Below, piece by piece: positions 13,101 to 17,574 of a DNA stretch of 17,844 bases. The DNA is from Hemicentrotus pulcherrimus (lineage: Eukaryota; Echinodermata; Echinoidea; Camarodonta; Strongylocentrotidae). How positions within the stretch are numbered: the first letter of the stretch is position 1; each line of letters begins with the position of its first letter. The stretch lies in the NCBI GenBank assembly GCA_003118195.1, contig BEXV01000053.1, positions 331,644 through 349,487 of the forward strand, read 5' to 3'. Below the pieces are notes generated by a model, which was given only the letters and a program-made list of their open reading frames with translations, was not told the DNA's origin and made no database searches. A program made the translations under genes and the position numbers.

Positions 13101-16100
13101 ACAGGTAGCGAATTAGCTGATGATCATTATTGCTAAACTACACTTATGCTATTAGGCACCACGGATTTATTCAACTGACATTTGGAATACCCGCAGTATG
13201 CCCCTCTCAGAATCCATTGTTCTGTTGATCCCCATTCCGGCCGCAAACTAGATTGCGGTACTAACACCTCGCTAATTTCGGAATGGTGTCGGGATGGGTA
13301 GCATTCTGTTAGCATTCTGGAATGCNTGATTCCAGAACCTTGCAGATGCTAGATGCTAGATGATCAACCTTTTCTGATCGATTCCACAACGTTTCTTTCA
13401 CAATGCAATCGCATGACCATAACTGATCTTTACCTTTAAGAAAGAATCTTTATGTACCTGTTGTTGGAACTGAGCTCATAAATCCCCAGTGTCTGGTCAA
13501 TGCACTTGGTAAGTGTCCCCTATTAAATATAAAAAGAAATGAAATTTCAATTTTCGCTATCTAATGAAGATGATGTTGAAGTATAAATCAAAGTCAAGGG
13601 ATTACATTATCAAAATCATTTTGATAAGGTAAACTCAGTCTTCAAAAACATAAAGCAATAAATTTATAGAATAAAGCAAAGATAAAAACATTGCATATTA
13701 ACTGTACACTGATATTATAATCCATATTTGTATTCATATGTTATCATGAATATAATGAAACTTCATAGTGTTATTATAAGTATTCCTTGATATATTGTCC
13801 TTTAAGCTTCAAATATCTTTTATACGAAAGTTCATGCTAATATTTTATCACTTTCAATCATAAAATATAATATCACCAAAAGTGGACAAAATAAATTCCC
13901 TTTGAAGACTATACCCAGCTTTTAGATCAAATGCAATTAAAAATGACATTTTTAGATCTTTAGACTTACCTGGCATGTAGGAATGTCTGTTTCCATGGTG
14001 ATGTCACCTTTATTGCAAGGAGTGACTTTTGAGAAAGCAGACAGAAGCAAGATCTTTCTGGGTCTGTCAGTTCCCTATGATGACAATGAGAAAATGTGCA
14101 AAGTGATTTTGGTATATCAATCAAGGAAATATTTTGCAACCTTTTATTCATTCACACCATAGGATGGATGCCTTTTCTACAGACAAAACCTTCTACATGT
14201 AACAATGTTTAAAACTGTTCTTCTGTTGCACCATGTTCCACACTGGAAAAATGTTACACTCTTTTCATATCCCCCTTTTATGATGCATTCAATGTTAACG
14301 TTACAGTAATTTTCTACAACATCTAACTTTTGTGATACAGAGGCTCGAAACAGAACTCGAAACTGTTAAAGTCCAAATCACAGTCTGCTATCTATAACTA
14401 CATTTATGTATAGTCAAACCTGTCTACAGCAACTGCCCAAGAGAAATGCAAAAAGTGGTCTTTGTAGACAGGTTCCTTTAGTAGTACATGTTTCAATTAG
14501 AAACCATTTTCAAGGGAAACAAAAAATGTGCTTGTTGTAGTCAGGTGGTCACTAAAGCAGGGTTGACTATATATGAATAATATATTACTGTAAAGCTGTT
14601 GACATACATACTTGTACTTTATAAACATTTGATGGTACAGGAATTATAATTGCACATTATCTTTCTTAGTTGTTCTGGGGGGTGTTTCTCAAAGATCCTA
14701 AGTTGAACTTATCTCTAAGTTGGACTTAAAAATTATGGAAAGCCCTTAGCATCTATGACAATATTTTGTAAAAGTTATAGGCATAGAATTTTGATTCAAA
14801 TCATTCATATTTTCTATTATCAAGGAAATTTTATGTTGTTGATTTGGGATTTATAAAAATTCTAAAATGCTTGAATTTTCCCTTGTGAATATATTTCATT
14901 TTTAGACTACAAATGGCTCTCTATAATTTTTTAAGTCAAACTTATGGTTAAGTTAGACTTAAGATCTTTGTGAAACACCTCCCAGTTTCATATATAACAT
15001 TTGCTATCTACTAAGATGTTGACATATAAAAACACTACACAGCGAGTACCTTGGTGATAGTAGTTGGAGTCCCATTATGAATGTCATAGAATGATCCAAC
15101 ATGAATACCACTGTAGAATAATGTGGCTTCGTCTCCCTGTATAGAGGACAAAAAACATCTTTAATAAATATCAAGAGATAATCACATTCTGTGTGACAGG
15201 TAGCAAATTAGCTGATGATCATTATTGCTGAACTACACTTATGCTATTAGGCACCACGGATTTATTCAACTGACATTTGGAATACCCGCAGTATGCCCCT
15301 CTCAGAATCCATTGTTCTGTTGATCCCCATTCCGGCCGCAAACTAGATTGCGGTACTAACACCTCGCTAATTTCGGAATGGTGTCGGGATGGGTAGCATT
15401 CTGTTAGCATTCTGGAATGCACCGTATGGGCTATCCAAACAGAGGCGATATCGGCAACGTGACTACCTTCTTAATATCGAGTGCCAGAATGGTTTACAGA
15501 ATGTACTTTAAGAATGGATAGAAAATCAAAAGATATTTAATTGTTTTTGCCGGTGATATTGGCATTCACTTCCTTCAGTAATTCATTTTCTTTCCATTGG
15601 CTTACTTTTTGTCATAAAAGCCGTTAACATCAGCTATATCTAATTGTTTTCGCTTCTCTCTTTCTCCCACGATCTGTCTCTCTTTTTATTTACTCAAGCG
15701 CCGGTGAAATTGGCATTCATTTTCTTCTTTTCTTTCCGTTGGCTTACTTTTTGTCATAAAAACTGGTAAAGTTAGCGATATTTAAATGTTTTCCTTTCCG
15801 TCACTCTCTTTTTATTTCTTCAGCGTCAGTGATATTGGAATTCATTTTCTTTATTCATTTCTTCATTTCCGTTGGCTTACTTTGTGTCAATTAGTGATTT
15901 TTAATTATTTTTGCTTGTCTCTCTCTCTCTCTTTCAAACTCGAAGACAGGAATGTTCTCATCGGCTTTGAAAACACGAGCCAGGTCATCAATAGGGATGT
16001 TTTGAAAAGGACATGCAGTAGACCACAGAATTTTGTCATTCGACTGATGGATAAGGTGATCCAGCCAGAGGAGCTAGCTGTTCCAACTTCAAAGGAGGCC

Positions 16101-17495
16101 CGGTCTGCAGCGGCGGGGAGTGGAAGCCTTCTGAGCCCTGGTCGCACTAGCTGATGCCCCATTCCATTCCTGGGAAGCACCAACACGAGATTCCAGGTGG
16201 AATTGCAGAAGGCAGTGAACAACAAGTGCAGGAAGACTGCGCATAGTTAGCAATAGGACATAGTAGGTCATGTCATAAATATGATACTTATTCATATTCC
16301 AACATTATGATACTTATTCATATTCCAACATTATGATGGCAGAAATTTGAAGAAAAATTGAAAACCAAAATGGGAGAGAGCAACACCAATATTCTTGCAT
16401 TGGCGCCGGTATCATAAAACAATCCCACTTGTATATTAGGGAAAATAAAAGTGATACTTATTCTAATCCCAACATTTAAGGCAGAAATTTGAAAAATGTA
16501 TTTCATATACCGGTAAATGTACACTTTTTGGAGTGGTAATATGTGAGTATTGAAACCTTTTTGTAGAGTCAAAATTATTTCTTCCAGTTAAGAAATATAG
16601 CAACCGCAATTTTTTTTTCATAAAAAATGAAAATGTAAACCCAAGATGGATTTTTTCTTCAAGTAGGACAACATGTTTCCACTGTTATCAACTTTGGAAG
16701 ATCAGACGCTGAGAGAACGAATGTTAACCAAACGCTGTTATACCTTGTTTAAAAAGACAAATAAAAATAGCTATAACTCCTTCTAAAAATGTGCTGCGCT
16801 GTCGGACCTTATGACGGCATGGTCATGTTGACAGAAATTTGAAACCACGTTGATTGCGCATATCTGATTGATTGCCTGCAGTCTCCAACGTGCTTNGATC
16901 ACGTTGATTTTTGGAGAATGCTTGTAGAATGGGGGCATTCCGGAACCATTCTACAAAGCTAAATGAGGGCATCTTTGCGTCATTCCGAATGCTAGTTGAA
17001 TAAATCTGTGGCGCCTAAATGTAATCTGCTTTTTAAAAAACAAAATATTGTCAGTTTGGACAAGAAGGGCATGAACTCATATAATTTTACACAGATTTAG
17101 TGACTCTAACAGACAATATACAGAAAGGGCTTTTTCTTCGTTTTGACACTACATGTACTTCAACGTTTGATATTAGGATATGATCAAGCGGTTTTTTGCC
17201 CCATAATACACTGATTTAAGCTTCCAAACTTTCACTCTCGACTCTCCAAATGCAAATTTAACCGAGATCTCATTCACACTGAATTCTCAAATTTGTATCT
17301 GGAACCCAGAAAAAAAGGTTTCAAGCCATGTGAACATACTAAACAATAAAACAGCATGTTCACATGGCTCTTAACTAACACACGGAACTGTATTTTAAGA
17401 TCCTTTTCATACTCACCCTAGCAAGGATAAATTGTTTAGAACATGGACTTGATCCTGTCTGGATTTCTGTCAGAAAAAGAGCATTGCCATGTATC
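1080..17495 (-). CDS. CTC1: CTC1, CST telomere complex subunit (3' portion, 19 exons, N-terminus outside window)
   Basis: CTC1 is the large subunit of CST (CTC1-STN1-TEN1), which binds single-stranded telomeric DNA in the nucleus and helps polymerase alpha-primase fill in the C-strand. Seen here: 19 minus-strand exons with GT-AG borders and matching phases, about 941 residues, close to what remains of a roughly 1,200-residue vertebrate CTC1 after its first quarter. Stretches resembling vertebrate CTC1 from memory, in order: GIYELSSNNRLYLTYQ, GRLFLSDATGSIPC, AVRWYNFLREGQMY, LGLLPGTTLSI, a Cys-rich WICNHCGRNDCKC, then DDGTGECLIW and ALGLTPREW. These are OB-fold strands. Exons, sense order: 17417-17495, 15050-15136, 13970-14074, 13458-13519 (or the second copy 12947-13033, 12313-12417, 11845-11906), 10849-11050, 10290-10423, 9000-9159, 8531-8677, 7796-8267, 7056-7417, 6532-6627, 6053-6135, 5251-5321, 4847-5042, 4549-4653, 3022-3105, 2387-2558, 1517-1640, 1080-1165. 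The last exon is the least certain. Confidence 0.93.
1166..1516 (-). other. CTC1 intron, nothing recognised
   Basis: Between exons 18 and 19. It holds a short (AAATT)n run near 1176-1196 and otherwise plain AT-rich sequence. Confidence 0.5.
1517..1640 (-). CDS. CTC1: CTC1 window exon 18
   Basis: A 124-base exon, phase 0 in and phase 1 out, encoding YDWEAASGSGPRQSRLALAV then SKLCHHYCIQHSLWFKTRRF. AG acceptor (CTATAG) and GTGAGT donor. It has a hydrophobic strand followed by a basic end. Similarity to vertebrate CTC1 is weak, as expected at this end. Confidence 0.75.
1641..2386 (-). other. CTC1 intron, nothing recognised
   Basis: Between exons 17 and 18, 746 bases. I see no repeat arms, no open frame with a recognisable domain and no extra exon that fits in phase. 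Confidence 0.5.
2387..2558 (-). CDS. CTC1: CTC1 window exon 17 (last OB-fold)
   Basis: A 172-base exon, one base plus 57 codons, phase 0 out. It encodes VAVDDGTGECLIWSNQPNV, then LSAALGLTPREWTMLEDC, and ends KGRKEE before GTACGT. DDGTGECLIW and ALGLTPREW match EDGTAEAVVTC and ALGLCPREW of human CTC1 (from memory). In CST the C-terminal OB-folds contact STN1, so this exon probably belongs to that interface (established for the family, inferred here). Confidence 0.93.
2676..2852. repeat. pyrimidine-rich (CT)n low-complexity tract
   Basis: Almost pure C/T on the plus strand for about 175 bases, with several uninterrupted CTCTCTCT runs, so the CTC1 transcript carries a GA-rich tract here. It lies in the intron before exon 17, about 120 bases from that exon's acceptor. 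Long Ser/Leu/Phe-rich open frames over it are artefacts of the repeat. Confidence 0.9.
3022..3105 (-). CDS. CTC1: CTC1 window exon 16 (Cys-rich, zinc-ribbon-like)
   Basis: An 84-base exon found from splice sites: acceptor after an uninterrupted T-run, CATCAG, and GTAAGT donor. It encodes WICNHCGRNDCKCPNTG and then RQGGKIITQI. The CxxC plus CxC arrangement is consistent with metal binding and lies where human CTC1 has WVCAYCTSICRQGKC (from memory), in the last OB-fold. One base comes in and two go out, which joins cleanly to 2387-2558. Confidence 0.85.
3491..3533 (+). repeat. G-rich degenerate TTAGG-like stretch
   Basis: A short run of GGTTAGG, TTAGTTGGGG and GGTTTAGG-type words, with at least four runs of two or more G. 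It resembles a decayed telomere-like or simple G/T repeat. It lies in the intron between exons 15 and 16 on the strand opposite the CTC1 transcript. Confidence 0.4.
3695..3874. mobile_element. small inverted-repeat (MITE-like) element, decayed
   Basis: The left end TAGAGTCAAACCTG and the right end read in reverse (TACAGTGAAGAAACCTG) are similar, and the interior repeats CTGTCTACAAAGACCAC words in both orientations. The element at 14409-14572 shares TAGTCAAACCTGTCTACA, so the two belong to one family. No coding capacity is seen. Confidence 0.6.
3948..3969. repeat. 22-bp perfect palindrome
   Basis: The 22 bases read identically on both strands, centred on CATATG with no spacer. It is intronic and outside any recognised element. 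Confidence 0.85.
4171..4302. mobile_element. short inverted-repeat element (MITE-like)
   Basis: Starts CTACGGTCACAAA and ends TTTGTGACCGAGGCGTTAG, so about 11 bases pair at the two ends, and CGTACAAA words recur inside. It is about 130 bases and non-coding. A minus-strand frame at 4166-4354 runs through it and is not a gene. Confidence 0.5.
4549..4653 (-). CDS. CTC1: CTC1 window exon 15
   Basis: A 105-base exon: one base, 34 codons, two bases. It encodes NCFKKVDPGIAVTYDIGPLT and SIQMDIFCTKSFKE, ending at GTAAGA. It closes the OB-fold begun two exons earlier. An open frame on the opposite strand at 4467-4751 is only its shadow. Confidence 0.85.
4847..5042 (-). CDS. CTC1: CTC1 window exon 14
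   Basis: A 196-base exon encoding NVPLYHVLIHLTEPHTSK, an acidic turn (IELEIDDIS), then TFIVSVPTHIHDDTLGLLPG and TTLSI, leaving two bases that give Arg at the next junction. DDTLGLLPGTTLSI corresponds to the PPSLGLLPGARVHF segment of vertebrate CTC1 (from memory). GTATGG donor. Confidence 0.9.
5251..5321 (-). CDS. CTC1: CTC1 window exon 13
   Basis: A 71-base exon, one base in and one base out, encoding HHHILSSISGLITRKTV then TESSIE. The ILSSISGLITRK strand starts a new OB-fold and resembles SLVSFSAEILSRTL in human CTC1 (from memory). GTGAGT donor. Confidence 0.78.
5322..6052 (-). other. CTC1 intron, nothing recognised
   Basis: 731 bases between exons 12 and 13. A 60-codon minus-strand frame at 5608-5790 has no domain and no fitting splice sites. 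No repeats are seen. Confidence 0.5.
6053..6135 (-). CDS. CTC1: CTC1 window exon 12
   Basis: An 83-base exon, phase 0 in and phase 2 out, encoding a polar linker: DSAPQNLLQAMTTTSSSESC then QPNKGKQ. It has an AG acceptor after a T-rich tract and a GTATAT donor. Sequence conservation cannot be judged in such a linker; the support is phase fit on both sides. Confidence 0.7.
6136..7055 (-). other. two CTC1 introns flanking exon 11, nothing else recognised
   Basis: 6136-6531 and 6628-7055 are AT-rich introns with T-runs and no recognisable element. Exon 11 (6532-6627) is annotated separately. Confidence 0.5.
6532..6627 (-). CDS. CTC1: CTC1 window exon 11
   Basis: A 96-base exon of 32 codons, phase 0 at both ends, encoding NHVVPSVMKLSKKGM and then QPVYIITAFSQLQALH before GTGAGC. 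The YIITAFS strand is in OB-fold register. It was found from splice sites because no long open frame marks it. Confidence 0.78.
7056..7417 (-). CDS. CTC1: CTC1 window exon 10
   Basis: A 362-base exon entering with two bases and leaving in phase 0 at CAG|GTGAAT. It encodes EGSLPESIISEKFLLRSR, a Gly/Glu-rich low-complexity insert (GEGEGDGEMGVDE), then ALLCFHGYAVRWYNFLREG and QMYQMD. The last part matches VRWFEFLHPGQVYRL of human CTC1 (from memory) and is one of the strongest identity markers in the window. Confidence 0.93.
7418..7795 (-). other. CTC1 intron, nothing recognised
   Basis: AT-rich. In frame from exon 9 it begins with Lys codons and a stop, so it is not coding. Confidence 0.5.
7796..8267 (-). 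CDS. CTC1: CTC1 window exon 9 (OB-fold and basic cluster)
   Basis: The longest exon here: 472 bases, phase 0 in, phase 1 out. It opens VLVAKLCCKGTDGRLFLSDA and TGSIPC, clearly related to the GCLQLRDQSGSLPC strand pair of human CTC1 (from memory). A polar stretch follows, then NDFVVIRESR, then NVNVYVMFILRKAVCLY, matching an ARVYVQFFLADALIL-like strand in human. The end carries a basic cluster, RPRRRKRRSSK, that could serve as a nuclear localisation signal (inference). Reading through the donor (CAG|GTATAT) adds about a dozen Lys-rich codons before a stop, so retention of this intron would truncate the protein. Confidence 0.92.
8531..8677 (-). CDS. CTC1: CTC1 window exon 8
   Basis: A 147-base exon of exactly 49 codons, phase 0 both sides, starting TGPCTFPKLTEIADCF and ending MPTSM before GTAAGA. 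It contains SLNQSGWTCSML. It leads directly into the OB-fold exon 7796-8267. The acceptor is preceded by a C/T-rich tract. Confidence 0.85.
8678..8999 (-). other. CTC1 intron, nothing recognised
   Basis: 322 bases between exons 7 and 8, AT-rich, with no repeat arms seen. Confidence 0.5.
9000..9159 (-). CDS. CTC1: CTC1 window exon 7
   Basis: A 160-base exon, one base then 53 codons. The first base completes Lys, giving DILKLKEMLPVLVQLL across the splice. It ends SQPSNDIPK before GTTTGT. The leucine-rich start looks helical; the rest (KERKRNPYEDFLSHD) is polar linker sequence. Confidence 0.85.
9390..9988. mobile_element. 599-bp inverted-repeat DNA element with TA target duplication
   Basis: The left end CCGTATTTGCCGG is matched in inverse by the right end (CCGTATTTGCTGG read on the minus strand), with a TA immediately outside both ends. 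TA duplication and short inverted ends suggest a non-autonomous Tc1/mariner-like element (inference). The interior is locally GC-rich at both ends (GTGCGGCGTATGCGGCG and GGGGTGCGGCCTACACG), unlike the surrounding intron. It carries no transposase and contains a tRNA-like unit at 9803-9884. The open frames at 9290-9583, 9364-9579 and 9671-9883 across it are not genes. Confidence 0.82.
9803..9884 (+). tRNA. degenerate tRNA-Leu-like (class II) unit, probably a tRNA pseudogene or SINE head
   Basis: The D-arm TGGCCGAGCGGTCTAAGGC is almost that of animal tRNA-Leu and gives an intact A box. GATCGAATC gives a consensus B box, the spacing implies a long variable arm, and TGTGACA stands at the acceptor position. 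By alignment the anticodon would be UAG (Leu), but the anticodon stem, the acceptor stem and the T-stem do not pair well, so it is not expected to work in translation. T-runs at about 9904-9928 could stop RNA polymerase III. A tRNA-Ser origin is less likely. Confidence 0.6.
10290..10423 (-). CDS. CTC1: CTC1 window exon 6
   Basis: A 134-base exon, phase 0 in and phase 2 out, 44 codons plus AA. It encodes EKSSHVQRVLLPLCGKLF and then a helical stretch, VLEWLQHQAIPTLLQKL, ending at a GTAAGT donor that is tandemly repeated as GTAAGTAGTAAG. Only the first GT preserves the frame into the next exon. Confidence 0.85.
10424..10848 (-). other. CTC1 intron, nothing recognised
   Basis: 425 bases between exons 5 and 6, AT-rich, with short T-runs. 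Minus-strand frames across it are extensions of neighbouring exons. Confidence 0.5.
10849..11050 (-). CDS. CTC1: CTC1 window exon 5
   Basis: A 202-base exon, one base plus 67 codons, leaving in phase 0 at AAG|GTATGT. It begins LYLTYQYDGKSHLPSIP and continues LGSEVTIHNAHRIHA, a typical OB-fold strand-turn-strand with a hydrophobic and His-rich strand. The second half (ESETVRDCENIVCCM) is rich in charged residues and Cys. Confidence 0.88.
11361..11614. mobile_element. foldback element: two 98-bp inverted arms, possible 13-bp target duplication
   Basis: Arms at 11360-11457 and 11485-11582 are inverted copies with only about four mismatches, around a 27-base loop. The arms include ACAACGTTTTGTGCGC and GATATTCGTTTGTCTC. 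The 13-base word TAATAAATAAGTT occurs at 11348-11360 and again at 11615-11627, bracketing the arms plus 32 further bases, as a target-site duplication would. No coding capacity. It lies in the CTC1 intron between exons 4 and 5, so the transcript could form a near-perfect hairpin. Confidence 0.8.
11845..11906 (-). CDS. CTC1: CTC1 window exon 4, copy B (duplicate)
   Basis: Identical over all 62 bases to 13458-13519. This copy is the one contiguous with the downstream exon 10849-11050, and its phase-2 end gives Arg at that junction, producing GIYELSSNNRLYLTYQ across the splice. This resembles GLYELDGQLGLCLAYQ in human CTC1 (from memory). Confidence 0.8.
12313..12417 (-). CDS. CTC1: CTC1 window exon 3, copy B (duplicate)
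   Basis: Second copy of the 105-base exon at 13970-14074. Phase 0 at both ends, frame open, splice sites intact (AG acceptor, GTAAGT donor). It encodes RKILLLSAFSKITPC where copy A has a Val in place of the second Ile. Confidence 0.75.
12715..12750. repeat. 18-bp tandem repeat, two copies
   Basis: GGGGCTTGAATCTGAATT twice in a row in the copy B exon 2-3 intron. Copy A has a single, diverged equivalent near 14340. Confidence 0.85.
12947..13033 (-). CDS. CTC1: CTC1 window exon 2, copy B (duplicate)
   Basis: Second copy of the 87-base exon at 15050-15136, with intact splice borders and frame, encoding GDEATSFYSGIHVGSFYD and the rest. The intron to its left-hand neighbour (12418-12946, 529 bases) lacks two small elements present in copy A. 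It is probably an allelic or duplicated alternative to copy A, not an additional exon of one transcript. Confidence 0.75.
13155..13325. mobile_element. left end of the 1.77-kb transposon, truncated copy
   Basis: Nearly identical to 15250-15420, starting GGCACCACGGATTTATTCAA after a TA, and breaking off at the N at 13326. What follows (13327-13437) does not match the transposon interior of copy A. The minus-strand open frame over this end is a shadow. Confidence 0.85.
13326..13326. other. single undetermined base (N), probable assembly join
   Basis: It lies exactly where copy B of the duplicated block stops matching copy A. It is also the central base of an inverted repeat: TTCTGGAAT (13315-13323) and ATTCCAGAA (13329-13337) with loop GCNTG. 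Confidence 0.8.
13458..13519 (-). CDS. CTC1: CTC1 window exon 4, copy A
   Basis: A 62-base exon, entering in phase 0 and leaving in phase 2: 20 codons plus AG, encoding GTLTKCIDQTLGIYELSSNN. The trailing AG is completed by the first base of 10849-11050 to give Arg. Spliced instead to the next exon to the left (12947-13033, which starts in phase 0) the frame is lost. Its sequence is identical to copy B at 11845-11906. Confidence 0.8.
13970..14074 (-). CDS. CTC1: CTC1 window exon 3, copy A
   Basis: A 105-base exon, phase 0 on both sides, 35 residues including RKILLLSAFSKVTPC. It has an AG acceptor and a GTAAGT donor. Copy B at 12313-12417 differs at about five bases, giving three amino-acid changes (Arg/Ile, Val/Ile, Gly/Asp). 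The ILLLSAF strand fits an OB-fold core. Confidence 0.82.
14409..14572. mobile_element. 164-bp inverted-repeat element (MITE-like)
   Basis: Starts TATAGTCAAACCTG and ends CAGGGTTGACTATA, inverted matches of each other with one mismatch, with TA at both edges. The interior pairs CTGTCTACA and TGTAGACAG words. It is related to the element at 3695-3874. It is present in the copy A intron and not found in the copy B intron. Confidence 0.78.
14678..14987. mobile_element. 310-bp inverted-repeat element (MITE-like)
   Basis: The left end CTGGGGGGTGTTTCTCAAAG is matched by the right end read in reverse (CTGGGAGGTGTTTCACAAAG), followed by further inverted AAGTT/AACTT-rich sequence. Copy B has only CAG at the corresponding place (near 12879-12881, within CTGTTCAGTTTCAT), which looks like an empty or excised site. 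Confidence 0.78.
15050..15136 (-). CDS. CTC1: CTC1 window exon 2, copy A
   Basis: An 87-base exon, phase 0 on both sides, 29 residues beginning GDEATLFYSGIHVGSFYD. AG acceptor and GTACTC donor. It joins in frame to window exon 1 across an intron that holds the 1.77-kb transposon. A near-identical exon lies at 12947-13033, with one amino-acid change (Leu here, Ser there). Confidence 0.82.
15549..15950. repeat. three diverged tandem copies of a roughly 120-150 bp unit
   Basis: Copies start near 15549, 15700 and 15823. Each begins GCCGGTGATATTGGCATTCA or a close variant, contains TTGGCTTACTTTTTGTCA, and ends in a pyrimidine-rich TCTCTCT tract. It lies inside the transposon and upstream of the BEN-like frame. 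Confidence 0.8.
15938..16246 (+). pseudogene. BEN-domain-like frame inside the transposon, interrupted by a stop
   Basis: Plus-strand frame after a (CT)n tract and AAG that looks like a splice acceptor. It encodes NVLIGFENTSQVINRDVLKR, then NFVIRLMDKVIQPEELA, reaches a TGA at 16152-16154, and in the same frame continues to FQVELQKAVNNKCRK before TAG. The pattern V-IG start, LM-hydrophobic, EELA, and a final N-KCR is that of BEN domains, DNA-binding modules of chromatin factors. Known: BEN domains occur in metazoan regulators and some mobile or viral genomes. Inferred: a captured host exon or the remnant of a transposon-encoded protein. The internal stop suggests decay, unless an intron removes it. 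The minus-strand frames here are shadows. Confidence 0.45.
16280..16331. repeat. 26-bp tandem repeat, two exact copies
   Basis: The unit TATGATACTTATTCATATTC plus CAACAT, twice. A diverged third occurrence followed by the same GGCAGAAATTTG word lies near 16452, so a larger unit of about 150 bases was probably duplicated within the transposon. Confidence 0.88.
16896..16896. other. single undetermined base (N) inside the transposon
   Basis: Central base of an inverted repeat: CAACGTG (16886-16892) and CACGTTG (16900-16906), loop CTTNGAT. Either an unreadable base in a hairpin or a join between contigs. Confidence 0.75.
17018..17416 (-). other. CTC1 intron segment with a 14-bp inverted repeat
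   Basis: Between the transposon and window exon 1. AGCCATGTGAACAT (17324-17337) is repeated in inverse at 17356-17369 around an 18-base spacer. Nothing else is recognised. Confidence 0.6.
17417..17495 (-). CDS. CTC1: CTC1 window exon 1
   Basis: This is the first CTC1 exon inside the window. It follows an AG acceptor (plus-strand CT at 17496-17497) and ends at a GTGAGT donor. It enters in phase 2, with one base completing a codon, then encodes 26 residues (IHGNALFLTEIQ at the start, FILAR at the end) and leaves in phase 0. The upstream exon that supplies the other two bases is not in the 349 bases to the right. It matches a beta-rich stretch in the first third of vertebrate CTC1. Confidence 0.8.
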
Positions 17496-17574
17496 CTGCA
17501 AAAAATTACCAAACAATGTGAAATATCAATTCCAATTCTGAACAAAAATAAAGGGTGATATTTTGAGCTGTCAT

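Larger units (their letters stand above)
11822..13325. repeat. duplicated CTC1 block, copy B
   Basis: Contains exon copies 11845-11906, 12313-12417 and 12947-13033, the introns between them, and the first 171 bases of the transposon whose full copy begins at 15250. The matching block is about 13438-15420. Exons differ by roughly 2 percent, introns by more, with indels. The block stops exactly at the N at 13326. Confidence 0.9.
13438..15420. repeat. duplicated CTC1 block, copy A
   Basis: The longer copy. The exon 2-3 intron is 975 bases here against 529 in copy B, and most of the difference is two small inverted-repeat elements (14409-14572 and 14678-14987). It continues into the full transposon at 15250-17015, whereas copy B breaks off inside it. 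Confidence 0.9.
15250..17015. mobile_element. 1.77-kb DNA transposon with terminal inverted repeats
   Basis: The first 36 bases (GGCACCACGGATTTATTCAA and on) match the reverse of the last 36 (GGCGCCACAGATTTATTCAA and on) with about six differences, and TA flanks both ends. Subterminal regions carry repeated AGAATG/GCATTC words, possible transposase-binding sites (inference). The interior holds a three-copy repeat, a BEN-like frame and a 26-bp duplication. No transposase catalytic domain is recognised, so it is probably non-autonomous. The superfamily cannot be settled from a TA duplication alone. Confidence 0.82.

Noticed and set aside
13133..13315. Minus-strand frame at 13133-13315 and its near-identical partner at 15222-15422
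   Set aside because: Both lie on the terminal region of the transposon and its truncated copy; similarity is due to the repeat, not to coding constraint.
12947..15136. Reading both exon sets as one larger CTC1 with extra OB-fold repeats
   Set aside because: The junction from 13458-13519 to 12947-13033 is out of phase (two bases left over, next exon starts at a codon boundary).
15549..15950. CRISPR-like or satellite array
   Set aside because: Only three long, diverged units with no short spacers; it is an internal duplication of a eukaryotic transposon.
15905..16225. 106-codon minus-strand frame inside the transposon
   Set aside because: It is antisense to the BEN-like frame and has no recognisable motif.
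16984..17017. PIF/Harbinger assignment of the 1.77-kb transposon from TTA/TAA flanks
   Set aside because: Left flank is TTA and right flank is TAA in the same orientation, so they are not a 3-bp direct duplication; only TA is shared.
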